Positions 55,978 through 64,000 of a stretch of 64,000 nt of DNA are shown piece by piece (the first letter of the stretch is position 1; every line of letters starts with the position of its first letter). The notes beneath the pieces are model-generated. The model ran no database searches. It had not been told where the DNA came from and was given only the letters and a program-made list of their open reading frames with translations. The translations under genes and the position numbers were made by a program. Source of the DNA: Negativicoccus massiliensis. Its GTDB lineage: Bacteria > Bacillota > Negativicutes > Veillonellales > Negativicoccaceae. Location: NCBI GenBank assembly GCA_900155405.1, contig LT700188.1, positions 1-64,000 on the forward strand, read 5' to 3'.

Positions 55978-56127
55978 ATGAGGAAACATAAGCATACATA
56001 AGCATACATAAGCATACAGGGAAGCACCTTGCCTGATCAACAAGTAGACATCGCCGGCAAAGTCGTACACAAAATCAGCGATGCTAGCGGCCGGGCAGAA
56101 GGCGGCATAGCAAGTGTTAGCAAGCAT
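55978..56127 (+). pseudogene. Haemagglutinin-repeat fragment, copy C, with 10-bp repeats
   Basis: Same fragment type as 46481 and 50801, degraded. The segment ACATAAGCAT is repeated about three times in tandem (55985-56018) where copy A has it once. It is followed by the right-end terminator. Confidence 0.55.
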
Positions 56128-56264
56128 TGAAAAAAGACCAGATTTGTAAATCTGGTCTTTTTTAAGTTCCTTGTTGAATTGACAAATAGGAAAGAAAAGA
56201 TTTATTAAAAACCGTATCTACAAAATGGCTGATCAAAAGTTAATAGAATTATTGAGCCCAATTT
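56128..56264. repeat. Element right-end module, copy C (truncated)
   Basis: Terminator stem ACCAGATTT/AAATCTGGT-like (56137-56156), homologous DNA up to the first arm site TGAGCCCAA (56253-56261), then a break into AT-rich foreign DNA. The att core is missing. Confidence 0.65.
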
Positions 56265-56732
56265 ATTTCAAATTCTTTGAAAAACACTATATATTATTCC
56301 CCCCCTTTTTCTTTTCCAAACGTCCGATATATCTCAAACCATTCAAAATACCATATTCTATTTTTTCTAATATCACTAAATCCACCTAATTATAGGACGT
56401 TTTCAAATTTTTAGTCCCGTCCCAGTCCCAGCACCGGAGAAATATTGTTTTAATATAATATCTCTTTTTATATTCTAAGCTCTTAAAAGTAAAAGAATAA
56501 GTAAAGAAAGTCAAGACAAGGATAAAAAGTCCATATTAGGGCAAATAAAAATCTTTAAGACAGATGAAAAAACTAAGTCAAATAAGAAAGAACATAGCAA
56601 AGGAACAGAGAGGTAAATATCGTCAGTCTTCGGGCGGTCTTTATTTTTTTGTTAATTTTTTATCAAATTTATACACACCTATACAAATATATATAAACTC
56701 ATAAAAGATAAAGGCGTATAAAAAAATTTATC
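56265..56732. other. AT-rich gap with a decayed ssb C-terminus
   Basis: No intact gene. At 56478-56614 a frame reads ESQDKDKKSILGQIKIF and ends EHSKGTER, matching the tail of the SSB at 47361 (KKESVLGAIKKYQ, TKEAER); the upstream codons are broken. A weak hairpin CAGTCTTCGGGCGGTC with T's follows at about 56622-56650. The rest shows homopolymer runs only. Confidence 0.5.
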
Positions 56733-57725
56733 TTAATTACAGCAATCGCATTTTAAATTGAGATGTTCGCAAGCTAGATTACGGACTTCACTAGGAAGTT
56801 TTCCCTTATATCTTTTGTAATAAATGGAAAATTTGCTATGGGATGTGTATCCGACAGATTCTGCAATTTCCTTTATAGGTAGTTCGGTATTTAAGAGAAG
56901 AGTTTCAGCTACATTCATTCTTTTTCTTTGGGTGTATTCTGTAATGCTTTGACCATATTTTTCTTTGAACAAATTTTTTAATTTTGTTCCGCTCATTCTT
57001 GAGATTTTTTCAAGGGTTTCTTGATTTACATTCATGGCGAAATGATCATCTAAGAATCTTGCTACATCTTCAAGTGCTTTATTATCATCAGACTCAATTT
57101 TATATTTCTTCCTATTTAAGTAGGTATCTATTACTATACTTATCCATTCATTTGCTTTGGCTTTAAAGAAAAAATCAGCGGCAGGAGCGTCCATCTTACA
57201 ATTTAATATTTCCATTGCCACTTTTTCTAAGGCCTTTGTAAGTATAATTTGATTCGTTTGAAGTAAGGTCGAATAAAAAGATTCTGGATCAATATTAATG
57301 GATGATAGGTGCTTTTCCAAAAGTTCTCTTTTAAAGCCTATAGAAACAGAAAGATAATATGAATTCTCGTGTAATAAAAACAGGAAGTCATCTCTTATAT
57401 TATCAAAATCAAGAGTGCATAAAGAGTTTGCAGTCAAAGTTTGATAAGGACTAAATTTCTCGCCATTTGCGCTGACGATGTAGCTTGAATAGATTGAAAC
57501 ATAGTCTGACATACTATAAGTACTATTTTGAATAACTTCTTCTCTGATATAAAAATCGTGGACATCAATAATGAAGCCATCTCCTTCATAAAACCAATAA
57601 AGCCCTTCTGCATGAGTTGAATTATTTTTGCTCCAACAAAATGTATGACCTGCACTTGAATACTTCTTATTGTTTTTACATTCATCTACCTTCATATAAT
57701 CTTTTACAAAATCATAGTAACTCAT
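56733..57725 (-). CDS. AraC-family regulator (YbtA-like position)
   Basis: 330 residues. The C-terminal about 95 residues hold two HTHs: NQETLEKISRMSGTKLKNLFKEKYGQSITEYTQRKRM and IKEIAESVGYTSHSKFSIYYKRYKG. The N-terminal part is a ligand/dimerisation domain. Start at 57725 with AAAGGGATAGG upstream. It is divergent from two ABC genes, as YbtA is from the yersiniabactin transport genes, so it probably activates them in response to a metal complex. Confidence 0.85.
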   Translation of the reverse strand: MSYYDFVKDYMKVDECKNNKKYSSAGHTFCWSKNNSTHAEGLYWFYEGDGFIIDVHDFYIREEVIQNSTYSMSDYVSIYSSYIVSANGEKFSPYQTLTANSLCTLDFDNIRDDFLFLLHENSYYLSVSIGFKRELLEKHLSSINIDPESFYSTLLQTNQIILTKALEKVAMEILNCKMDAPAADFFFKAKANEWISIVIDTYLNRKKYKIESDDNKALEDVARFLDDHFAMNVNQETLEKISRMSGTKLKNLFKEKYGQSITEYTQRKRMNVAETLLLNTELPIKEIAESVGYTSHSKFSIYYKRYKGKLPSEVRNLACEHLNLKCDCCN

Positions 57726-57820
57726 AATTCGCCTATCCCTTTTAGACAATATTCCAATTAGCCTTATTAATTCAAAACTATTGTATTAGTAATTATAACC
57801 GATGTATGATAAAAATGTAA

Positions 57821-57835
57821 TGATAGTTATTATCA
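57821..57835. promoter_or_regulatory. Fur-box-like site upstream of the ABC genes
   Basis: TGATAGTTATTATCA matches the 7-1-7 Fur consensus TGATAATNATTATCA at 13 of 14 defined positions. It lies 52 nt before the first ABC gene in the divergent promoter region. Confidence 0.65.
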
Positions 57836-57887
57836 ACAAAACAAATTTATATCTAAACGGGATATCAAAGAAAAGGGAGATAATATT

Positions 57888-59642
57888 ATGAAGATTTATA
57901 AAAAGCTATTTTCTTATGTACAAGACAAAAAATATCTTGGATTTTTCGCTATAATTTTTTCTGCTATATCTGCTGTACTTACAGTATATGGATACTATTT
58001 AATCTACAGATTTTTAGACAATTTAATTATCCATACAGATTTATCTGGAGCAGAAAATTTAGCAATAAAATCTGCTCTTATATTAACAGCAGGAGCAATA
58101 TTTTATTTTGCTTCAGGAGCTTTTTCCCATTTATTGGGATTTAGGCTTGAAACAAATTTAAGAAAAAGAGGAATTGATGGTTTAGAGAACGCAAGCTTTA
58201 GGTTCTTTGATTTAAATCCTTCTGGGAAAATTAGAAAGATCATAGATGATAATGCCGCACAAACACATCAGGTTGTAGCTCATATGATTCCTGATAGCTC
58301 TCAGGCAATAATTACACCCGTGCTTGTGCTTGTACTTGGCTTTATAGTAAGTATAAGGGTTGGCATCACTTTACTTGCTCTTACAATAATTGGCTGCTTA
58401 ATTTTAGGGGCAATGATGGGCGAGCAAAAATTTATGAAGATATACCAGGAAGCTCTATCTAAACTAAGTGCCGAGACCGTTGAATACGTTAGAGGAATGC
58501 AAGTTGTAAAAATATTTAGAGCAAATGTAGAGTCATTTAAAAGCTTTTATAAGGCGATAAAAGATTATTCAAAGTATGCTTATGATTATTCACTGTCTTG
58601 TAAAAAGCCTTATGTTTTGTATCAATGGTTATTCTTTGGATTAATTGCAATTTTAATTATACCTATAGTTTATTTTATGACTAGCTTAGGCAGCGCCAAG
58701 ATGATATTACTTGAGCTTATCATGATTTTATTTTTATCGGGAGTCCTCTTTGTTTCATTTATGAGAATGATGTGGTACTCCCTATACATCTCTCAAGGCA
58801 ATTATGCAGTAGATACCTTAGAGGCGCTTTACGAAGATATGCAAAAAGACAAATTGGTGCATGGTAATGTCAATAATTTCAAAAACTATAATATAGACTT
58901 TGAGAATGTTAGCTTTGCCTATGATGATAAAGCTGTCATTGAAAATTTATCCTTTAAATTAGAAGAAGGGAAGTCCTATGCACTGGTCGGTTCCTCCGGA
59001 TCAGGCAAATCAACAATAGCAAAACTTATATCAGGTTTTTACAATGTCAATGCAGGAAGTATAAAGATAGGCGGCATTCCGATAAGTGAATATTCCGACG
59101 AGGCATTAATCAAAGCTATTTCATTTGTTTTTCAAGATTCAAAGTTGTTTAAGAAGAGCATTTATGACAATGTAGCTTTGGCCAATAAAGATGCAACAAG
59201 AGATGATGTTATGAAAGCCTTAAAATTAGCAGGATGCGATTTGATATTGGACAAATTCTCGGATAGAGAAAATACAATCATAGGCTCAAAAGGAGTTTAT
59301 TTATCCGGGGGAGAAAAACAAAGAATTGCAATTGCCAGAGCAATTTTGAAGGATTCCAAAATTATTATTATGGATGAAGCATCAGCATCGATTGACCCGG
59401 ATAACGAGTTTGAATTGCAAAAAGCTTTCAAGAACCTTATGAAGGATAAAACAGTTATCATGATTGCTCATAGACTTTCTACAATTAAAGATGTAGATGA
59501 AATTCTTGTAATGGATAATGGAAAAATTATAGAAAGAGGTTCTGACAAAGAATTAATGTCAAGAGATACAAGGTATAAGAGACTGCAAGAGCTCTTTAAC
59601 AGTGCGAATGAATGGAGAGTTTTAAATGAAGGAGTTTTATAA
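57888..59642 (+). CDS. ABC half-transporter 1 (permease-ATPase, YbtP/Q-type)
   Basis: 584 residues. Six transmembrane helices in about 1-310, then an ATPase domain with Walker A GSSGSGKST (about 368-376), signature LSGGEKQR and Walker B IIIMDEASAS. It overlaps the second half-transporter gene by 17 nt, so the two probably form a heterodimer. The AraC neighbour and Fur-like site favour siderophore or metal import over drug export. Confidence 0.85.
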   Translation: MKIYKKLFSYVQDKKYLGFFAIIFSAISAVLTVYGYYLIYRFLDNLIIHTDLSGAENLAIKSALILTAGAIFYFASGAFSHLLGFRLETNLRKRGIDGLENASFRFFDLNPSGKIRKIIDDNAAQTHQVVAHMIPDSSQAIITPVLVLVLGFIVSIRVGITLLALTIIGCLILGAMMGEQKFMKIYQEALSKLSAETVEYVRGMQVVKIFRANVESFKSFYKAIKDYSKYAYDYSLSCKKPYVLYQWLFFGLIAILIIPIVYFMTSLGSAKMILLELIMILFLSGVLFVSFMRMMWYSLYISQGNYAVDTLEALYEDMQKDKLVHGNVNNFKNYNIDFENVSFAYDDKAVIENLSFKLEEGKSYALVGSSGSGKSTIAKLISGFYNVNAGSIKIGGIPISEYSDEALIKAISFVFQDSKLFKKSIYDNVALANKDATRDDVMKALKLAGCDLILDKFSDRENTIIGSKGVYLSGGEKQRIAIARAILKDSKIIIMDEASASIDPDNEFELQKAFKNLMKDKTVIMIAHRLSTIKDVDEILVMDNGKIIERGSDKELMSRDTRYKRLQELFNSANEWRVLNEGVL

Positions 59643-61347
59643 AAAAAGATTTGCTCTTACAGATAAAGGAGCGAAGAATTTAACTAAAGCAACACTGTCC
59701 TCATTTTTGGTTTATTGTATAACCATGCTTCCTGCCATATTACTAATGATTTTTGCGCAAGAAGTTTTGGAGAATATTGACAAAAGCAAGGGATTTTATC
59801 TAGCATTCTCGGTTTTGACTTTGATAGCAATGTATATTTTGCTTTCTATCGAATACGATAAATTATATAGCACAACATATCAAGAAAGTGCAGATTTAAG
59901 GGTAAGAACAGCAGAGAACTTATCAAAACTACCTCTATCATACTTTTCTAATCATGATATTTCCGATCTCTCACAAACAATTATGGCTGATATTGAAGGT
60001 ATAGAGCATGCAATGAGTCACGCAATACCAAAAGTGGGCGGCATGGCACTTTTCTTCCCACTAATATCCATCATGATGCTAGTAGGCAATGTCAAGATGG
60101 GTTTAGCTGTAATTATTCCAACGATTCTAAGTTTTATATTTATACCCTTATCTAAAAAACATTCAGTTAAGGGAGAGAAAAGATATTATGACGCCTTAAG
60201 AGAAAACTCTGAAAGTTTTCAAGAAAATATCGAAATGCAAATGGAGATTAAAGCCTATGGCTTGTCAGAGGAAATGAAAGAAAAGCTGTATGAAAAAATG
60301 GATAAAAGTGAAAAAGTCCACTTAAAGACAGAAATAGGACTTATTTTAACTATGTCTATATCTTCAATATTTAGCTTTATTTCCCTTGCTGTCGTAATAC
60401 TTGTTGGGGTAAATCTAATTATTAATAAAGAGATAAGTCCTCTCTACCTTATAGGATATTTACTAGCGGCTATGAAGATAAAAGACTCTCTAGATGCATC
60501 TAAAGAGGGCATGATGGAGATATTTTATTTAACGCCAAAGATTGAAAGACTTAAAGAAATTCAAAATCAAGAATTACAAGAGGGCGAAGACTATAATTTG
60601 AAAAAATTTGATATTGATCTAAAAGATGTTGAATTTTCTTACAATAAAGACGCAAAAGTTTTAAATGGAATAAATTTTAAAGCTAAGCAAGGAGAGGTAA
60701 CTGCTTTGGTGGGAGCAAGTGGATGCGGTAAAACAACTATCTTGAAACTCATATCAAGACTTTATGATTATGACGATGGACAAATCTTAATTGATGGCAA
60801 AGATATAAAAGAAATATCAACAGAATCTCTTTTTTATAAGGTCTCAATAGTTTTCCAAGATGTGGTTCTTTTTAATCAAAGCGTCATGGAAAATATTAGG
60901 ATTGGAAAGCAAGATGCAAGTGACGAAGAAGTTATAAAAGCAGCAGAGCTTGCCAATTGCACAGATTTTATAGAAAAAATGGATAAGGGTTTTGATACAG
61001 TTATCGGTGAAAACGGTGCTGAGCTATCAGGCGGAGAAAGACAAAGGTTATCTATAGCCAGAGCCTTCTTAAAAGATGCACCGATATTGATATTAGACGA
61101 AATTACAGCAAGCCTTGATGTTGACAACGAGAAAAAAATTCAAGAGTCATTAAGTAATTTAATTAAAGATAAGACAGTTGTCATTATTTCACACAGAATG
61201 AAGTCCATAGAAAATGCAGACAAGATAGTAGTTCTTGAAAACGGAAGAGTAGAAAGCCAAGGTGACCATGAAGAGCTTTTACAAAAATCAAAGGTTTACA
61301 AGAATTTAATAGTAAAGACAAAAATGGCAGAAGAATTTATTTATTAG
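59626..61347 (+). CDS. ABC half-transporter 2 (permease-ATPase, YbtP/Q-type)
   Basis: 573 residues with the same layout: transmembrane domain about 1-310, Walker A GASGCGKTT, signature LSGGERQR, Walker B ILILDEITAS. Starts inside the end of the first ABC gene behind GAAGGAG. Its DNA is about one-third GC, far below the host genes, indicating acquisition. Confidence 0.85.
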   Translation: MKEFYKKRFALTDKGAKNLTKATLSSFLVYCITMLPAILLMIFAQEVLENIDKSKGFYLAFSVLTLIAMYILLSIEYDKLYSTTYQESADLRVRTAENLSKLPLSYFSNHDISDLSQTIMADIEGIEHAMSHAIPKVGGMALFFPLISIMMLVGNVKMGLAVIIPTILSFIFIPLSKKHSVKGEKRYYDALRENSESFQENIEMQMEIKAYGLSEEMKEKLYEKMDKSEKVHLKTEIGLILTMSISSIFSFISLAVVILVGVNLIINKEISPLYLIGYLLAAMKIKDSLDASKEGMMEIFYLTPKIERLKEIQNQELQEGEDYNLKKFDIDLKDVEFSYNKDAKVLNGINFKAKQGEVTALVGASGCGKTTILKLISRLYDYDDGQILIDGKDIKEISTESLFYKVSIVFQDVVLFNQSVMENIRIGKQDASDEEVIKAAELANCTDFIEKMDKGFDTVIGENGAELSGGERQRLSIARAFLKDAPILILDEITASLDVDNEKKIQESLSNLIKDKTVVIISHRMKSIENADKIVVLENGRVESQGDHEELLQKSKVYKNLIVKTKMAEEFIY

Positions 61348-61511
61348 GAGGACAGAAGCAAAGACTTGCAATAGCATCTGTTATGTATAGGGACTCTCCT
61401 AGATACAAAAAACAAGACTTCCGAAAAGCAGAAGTCCAGAATTCCGAAAATCGGAAATCAAGAATTTCGATTTTCGGAATTCTGGCAAATATCAAGGCGG
61501 ATAGGATATAA
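61344..61511 (+). pseudogene. ABC-ATPase signature scrap and 18-bp hairpin
   Basis: Directly after the ABC stop, codons read LLGGQKQRLAIASVM, the signature of an ECF/CbiO-type ATPase, then become unrelated. A perfect 18-bp inverted repeat follows (CCAGAATTCCGAAAATCG at 61436-61453; its complement at 61468-61485) beside a smaller GACTTC/GAAGTC hairpin. The scrap is a recombination scar; the hairpin may terminate the ABC transcript or mark a lost mobile element. Confidence 0.5.
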
Positions 61512-61547
61512 AATTGAATAAATGTAAAATTTATGATAAAATGACAA

Positions 61548-61562
61548 TAATAATTGTTATCA
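61548..61562. promoter_or_regulatory. Second Fur-box-like site
   Basis: TAATAATTGTTATCA fits the 7-1-7 Fur consensus at 12 of 14 positions and overlaps the region just upstream of AGGAGA, the ribosome binding site of the methyltransferase gene. Confidence 0.5.
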
Positions 61563-61634
61563 ATAGGAGATAAAAATGTTAAAAAATTTTTTGAAAATGT
61601 AAAAAAACCTAAAAATAATTTCGGCGGTCGCTTC

Positions 61635-62186
61635 ATGGTGAAAGGAATGAACATTGGTCACGAAAAATTGGCTAAATGGGGCAGATCCTTTCTGAATATT
61701 AAAACCTCGGATGTAGTTTTAGATCTAGGATGTGGCGGTGGACGTAATGTTCAATACTTTTTAACAAAGGCTAAAAAAGTATATGGAATGGACTATTCTA
61801 AAACAAGTGTAGATATCGCAAGTTCAGTAAATAGCGAAGCTATAAGAGATGGCAGGTGTAAAATTATTGAAGCAGACGTGGCTAAGTTACCTTTTGAAGA
61901 TGAATCCATAAATATAGTAACTGCCTTTGAAACCATTTATTTTTGGAAGAATATAGAAGTACCTTTTAGGGAAATCCATCGTGTTTTAGTTAAGGACGGT
62001 CAGTTTCTAATATGCAACGAAGGAGCATATAGAGAACATAAAAATATAAAAAAATGGGCGGATATGCTAGATTTTGAAGTTTATTCTCCCGAATATCTCA
62101 CAGAAACATTGAATAAGATAGGATTTAAATGCGAATACCATCTGAACGAGAAAGAGCATCTAGTATTTTTAGCTAGAAAATTATAA
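61635..62186 (+). CDS. Class I SAM-dependent methyltransferase, probable 5' frameshift
   Basis: 183 residues from an internal ATG. The AdoMet motif VVLDLGCGGGRNVQYF, then the acidic ADVAKLPFEDESINIVTAFE are clear. Homologous-looking codons KKFFENVKKPKNNFGGRF continue upstream to 61578, but the ATG after AGGAGATAAAA (61576) is one base out of frame and leads to a stop after 8 codons. A one-base loss after the ATG would explain this; a sequencing error is the alternative. Confidence 0.7.
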   Translation: MVKGMNIGHEKLAKWGRSFLNIKTSDVVLDLGCGGGRNVQYFLTKAKKVYGMDYSKTSVDIASSVNSEAIRDGRCKIIEADVAKLPFEDESINIVTAFETIYFWKNIEVPFREIHRVLVKDGQFLICNEGAYREHKNIKKWADMLDFEVYSPEYLTETLNKIGFKCEYHLNEKEHLVFLARKL

Positions 62187-62221
62187 AAAATTTGTAAATA
62201 ATGAAAAAATAAATTTCTAGG

Positions 62222-62252
62222 AGAAGTAGAGCGAAAATCTACTTCTTTTTTT
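62222..62252 (+). terminator. Rho-independent terminator
   Basis: AGAAGTAG / CTACTTCT stem with a seven-T tail after the methyltransferase gene. Confidence 0.8.
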
Positions 62253-62268
62253 GCAAGGAGGATTAGAA

Positions 62269-62374
62269 TGGCAACAAACAAAAGATATTAGAAGCAAAAT
62301 GGTTGAGAAATGAATTCGGCAAAGACTACGAAGAATATTCAAAAAGTAAACAGAGTAATACCATGGGTTAGAAA
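62269..62374 (+). pseudogene. Isoprenylcysteine-methyltransferase-like C-terminal scrap
   Basis: Codons WLRNEFGKDYEEYSK are followed, after a one-base shift, by VNRVIPWVRNKK. This is the usual end of small membrane methyltransferases (ICMT/phospholipid type). No membrane helices remain. The start MATNKRY upstream has a good AAGGAGG but stops after seven codons. Confidence 0.4.
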
Positions 62375-62418
62375 TAAAAAACGAGACTGAAGATTGAGTG
62401 CCATTTTATATTTGTCGC

Positions 62419-62788
62419 TCATATTCCCCTTTCCGGAGTTCGCTCTTGTCTGCTTGTTTTCACAGATGCGATTATATCTCGCACTTCCTGCTCATAATTT
62501 TTTCGGATGTCATATAGCAAAGGAAATTCCACGTTGAAATTTTTTTGCGCCGATTGAAATACTTCTGCTAACGGTTCAATGTTTTTTTCCACACGAGATA
62601 ACTGCAAGGCGTTGCGATAGGCTTGCGCGCTTTCACTATGAATGCAAATCGGATCCCGGTTGCATGCCAAGCATTGTTTAAGCAGTAAAAAACGACCGAT
62701 GCGACCGTTTCCGTCTTGGAAAGGATGAATGGTTTCAAATTCCAGATGAAACTCCGCCATATCTTGCAATGTCATTTGGCGTTCATTG
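62419..62788 (-). pseudogene. Fic C-terminal half, duplicate of 33475
   Basis: About 122 codons from NERQMTLQDMAEFHLEF through HPFQDGNGRIGR to RTPERGI, nearly identical to the Fic at 33475-34272. The N-terminal half with the inhibitory helix is absent: the DNA switches to an esterase gene at 62788, exactly after GCGTTCATTG. The frame continues antisense to the esterase scrap, so a chimaeric product is theoretically possible but unlikely. Confidence 0.8.
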
Positions 62789-63096
62789 ACATAATAATTG
62801 AACCTACATATTTTAAAACGGCAAGGAAAATTACAAAAGGCGATAAAGATCTGCCTGAATATATGCTTGACGGAACGGTGGGAGATTTTACCGACTTTCC
62901 GAAAACATATTTTTATTACGGCGAAAATGAATGCCTCTATGCCTTTGCGGAGGAATTTAAAAAAGCAATGGAAAAATACAAAGCACCGTACGAAATCATT
63001 GTAGGCAAAGGAATGTGCCACTGCTATCCCTTGGCGAGATTTTTTAGGGAGGGCAGACAGGCCCAGGATGAAATTATTGAATTGTTAAAACAATAA
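62788..63096 (+). pseudogene. Alpha/beta-hydrolase (esterase) C-terminal fragment
   Basis: Reads PEYMLDGTVGDFTDFPKTYFYYGENECLYAFAEEFKKAM ... IIVGKGMCHCYPLARFF, the C-terminal third of an Aes-type hydrolase, with the Asp-side GENE loop and the terminal catalytic His in GMCHCYP. The nucleophile elbow is missing because the 5' part is replaced by the Fic fragment. Confidence 0.6.
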
Positions 63097-63109
63097 TTGA
63101 GGGCGGAAT

Positions 63110-63253
63110 ATGAGCTCCGAAGATTTACAAAAAGCATTATTAGGTTGGTCTGGCGGGTTTTCTGCCATCGGCGGCGTTGGAGGAAACATTTCTTTTGGTG
63201 AGCAATGTATTTATTTTCCCCCAAAACTCTCCCCATATTGTATGATGGGATAA
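63110..63253 (+). CDS. 47-codon frame, possibly a remnant
   Basis: MSSEDLQKALLGWSGGFSAIGGVGGNISFGEQ, Gly-rich, starting 13 nt after the esterase stop with GAGGGCGG upstream. The first about 30 codons look protein-like; the last 17 lie in the duplicated module and are probably fortuitous. No function assigned. Confidence 0.3.
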   Translation: MSSEDLQKALLGWSGGFSAIGGVGGNISFGEQCIYFPPKLSPYCMMG

Positions 63254-63533
63254 ATAGCACTATCAAATAAGGATGTCGCCGGCGGCACAAACGCTACGGC
63301 TTTTGCGCATGGTGGTTTCCCCTTCCGAAGTGAATAATATTTTGAAAGAAGATTATCGAAAATATCACGGAACCGGCTTGGTTTCGAGAATAGGATAGGG
63401 ATCGATATGAGATTACTTACTCGCAGTGTAATTAAGCGGATATGCTTAGGCCTTATTGTCATACTCATGGGATTAGGCGTATGGAAATGCGTCCACATGT
63501 ATCATGTAAGACAGTATAAATATAGTGGAACGA
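63204..63533 (+). repeat. Duplicated module, copy 2
   Basis: Collinear with 45264-45593. Carries the same short tail frame (63272-63397, ending GTGLVSRIG) and the conserved first codons of the membrane-anchored gene. Its two copies are 17.9 kb apart in direct orientation and could recombine. Confidence 0.7.
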
Positions 63534-64000
63534 TCATTGCTTATGATCCGACGGTAAGAGATCAATATTATTATTTTACATTTTTGAATCCGAATGATTT
63601 GGCAGATTATGTCAGAATAAAAATAAACAGGGGCGCATTGCTCACGGGACCGATATTCAATTACGACGGGGCACTAATTATGCTAACTAAAAATGACGAA
63701 AATGATTTATTTTTGGTTACGTGTAAAAATGCTGTGGAAAAACAGCAAATCAATATTGATGCATCCGACGACTTCGATTTGTACGAGACAGAAACAGGCT
63801 ACTTAGTGTGGCAGTATGTTGACGATAAAACATCATCATTTTATTGGCTCAACAGGAAAGGAATCATAGAGAAACAGATAACTGTTAAAGATGACATTAC
63901 TCGTGTGTTATCTGTAGATAATCACATTATTGGTTGGGTAAATAAAAAAAATGATGTGTTCTACACTTCCGGTGAAAAAATCCACATAGATGGATATACG
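63407..64000 (+). CDS. Membrane-anchored protein with mosaic ectodomain, copy 2 (partial)
   Basis: 198 codons to the window end. Residues 1-43 (MRLLTRSVIKRICLG, anchor, VHMYHVRQYKYSGTII) match the gene at 45467 almost exactly. The next about 130 residues diverge while keeping the layout (FLNPNDLADYVRI, GYLVWQYVDDKT, FYWLN). Identity returns at GWVNKKNDVFYTSGEKIHIDG. Probably the same fold with a different specificity segment; the function is not known. Confidence 0.6.
   Translation, partial: MRLLTRSVIKRICLGLIVILMGLGVWKCVHMYHVRQYKYSGTIIAYDPTVRDQYYYFTFLNPNDLADYVRIKINRGALLTGPIFNYDGALIMLTKNDENDLFLVTCKNAVEKQQINIDASDDFDLYETETGYLVWQYVDDKTSSFYWLNRKGIIEKQITVKDDITRVLSVDNHIIGWVNKKNDVFYTSGEKIHIDGYT

Noticed and set aside
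61337-61654. Minus-strand 105-codon frame over the hairpin region
   Set aside because: Crosses the inverted repeat and the methyltransferase 5' end; no start signal, AT-driven Phe/Leu/Ser composition.

Overview
The window looks like the chromosome of a diderm Firmicute (Negativicutes, Veillonella/Dialister/Negativicoccus-like). A Firmicutes-type S10-spc-alpha ribosomal operon of about 50% GC sits next to outer-membrane biology: a two-partner secretion (TPS) system with an FhaC-type transporter and a huge filamentous haemagglutinin, and a YadA-type trimeric autotransporter. The species cannot be fixed from the sequence alone.

1-16.1 kb is a conserved, co-directional block: tuf, then rpsJ to rplQ with secY, adk, map, a KOW-protein gene, infA and rpoA, closed by a strong terminator. 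A tRNA-Arg(CCG) gene follows at 16.24 kb and is the anchor of the accessory region. Its anticodon-loop heptamer CTCCGGA is the likely crossover core. The next 513 bp (tRNA 3' half, terminator and integrase 3' end) recur without indels at 51218-51730, so about 35 kb of foreign DNA lies between two att copies. A third core, at 46879, is joined to unrelated DNA.

16.4-22.6 kb is the element backbone: tyrosine integrase, relaxase, MobC-like protein, a 55-bp palindrome (candidate oriT), primase, helically phased iteron-like repeats, excisionase-like protein and a CI-like repressor. 22.7-28.5 kb is an AT-rich restriction-modification (R-M) island: HNH nuclease, controller-like HTH and two TSPPY/F DNA methyltransferases. 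It lies between the first codons of a type I hsdM and the 3' end of hsdR, so it appears to have replaced a type I locus. 28.7-35 kb is dense in toxin-antitoxin-like genes: Fic, resolvase, MNT nucleotidyltransferase, a HipA/CtkA-like kinase with a small partner, a Fic / small protein / zeta operon, a 27-codon membrane peptide and three promoter-plus-hairpin sRNA candidates.

35.4-46.5 kb is the TPS/contact-inhibition-like locus. The exoprotein carries three tandem TPS-like domains, a coiled coil, haemagglutinin repeats and an AT-shifted C-terminal module followed by a polytopic membrane protein (candidate immunity). A mosaic membrane-anchored gene comes next; a paralogue of it runs off the window end. 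46.9-50.1 kb is AT-rich cargo from another conjugative element: an ssb fragment, an HTH gene, and a TIR / caspase-like protease / TIR operon resembling caspase-type Thoeris defence, ending in a frameshifted relaxase remnant.

51.8-55.9 kb returns to host-like DNA with an M20 amidohydrolase and a trimeric autotransporter with a collagen-like stalk. 56.1-62.3 kb is a further AT-rich cassette: AraC regulator, a pair of ABC half-transporters of the YbtP/YbtQ type and a methyltransferase, with two Fur-box-like sites that suggest iron or metallophore handling. The last 1.7 kb is a mosaic of remnants (Fic, esterase) and the second mosaic membrane-anchored gene. A recurring block (haemagglutinin fragment, terminator and element right end) occurs three times (46.5, 50.8 and 56.0 kb) and marks the seams of this patchwork.
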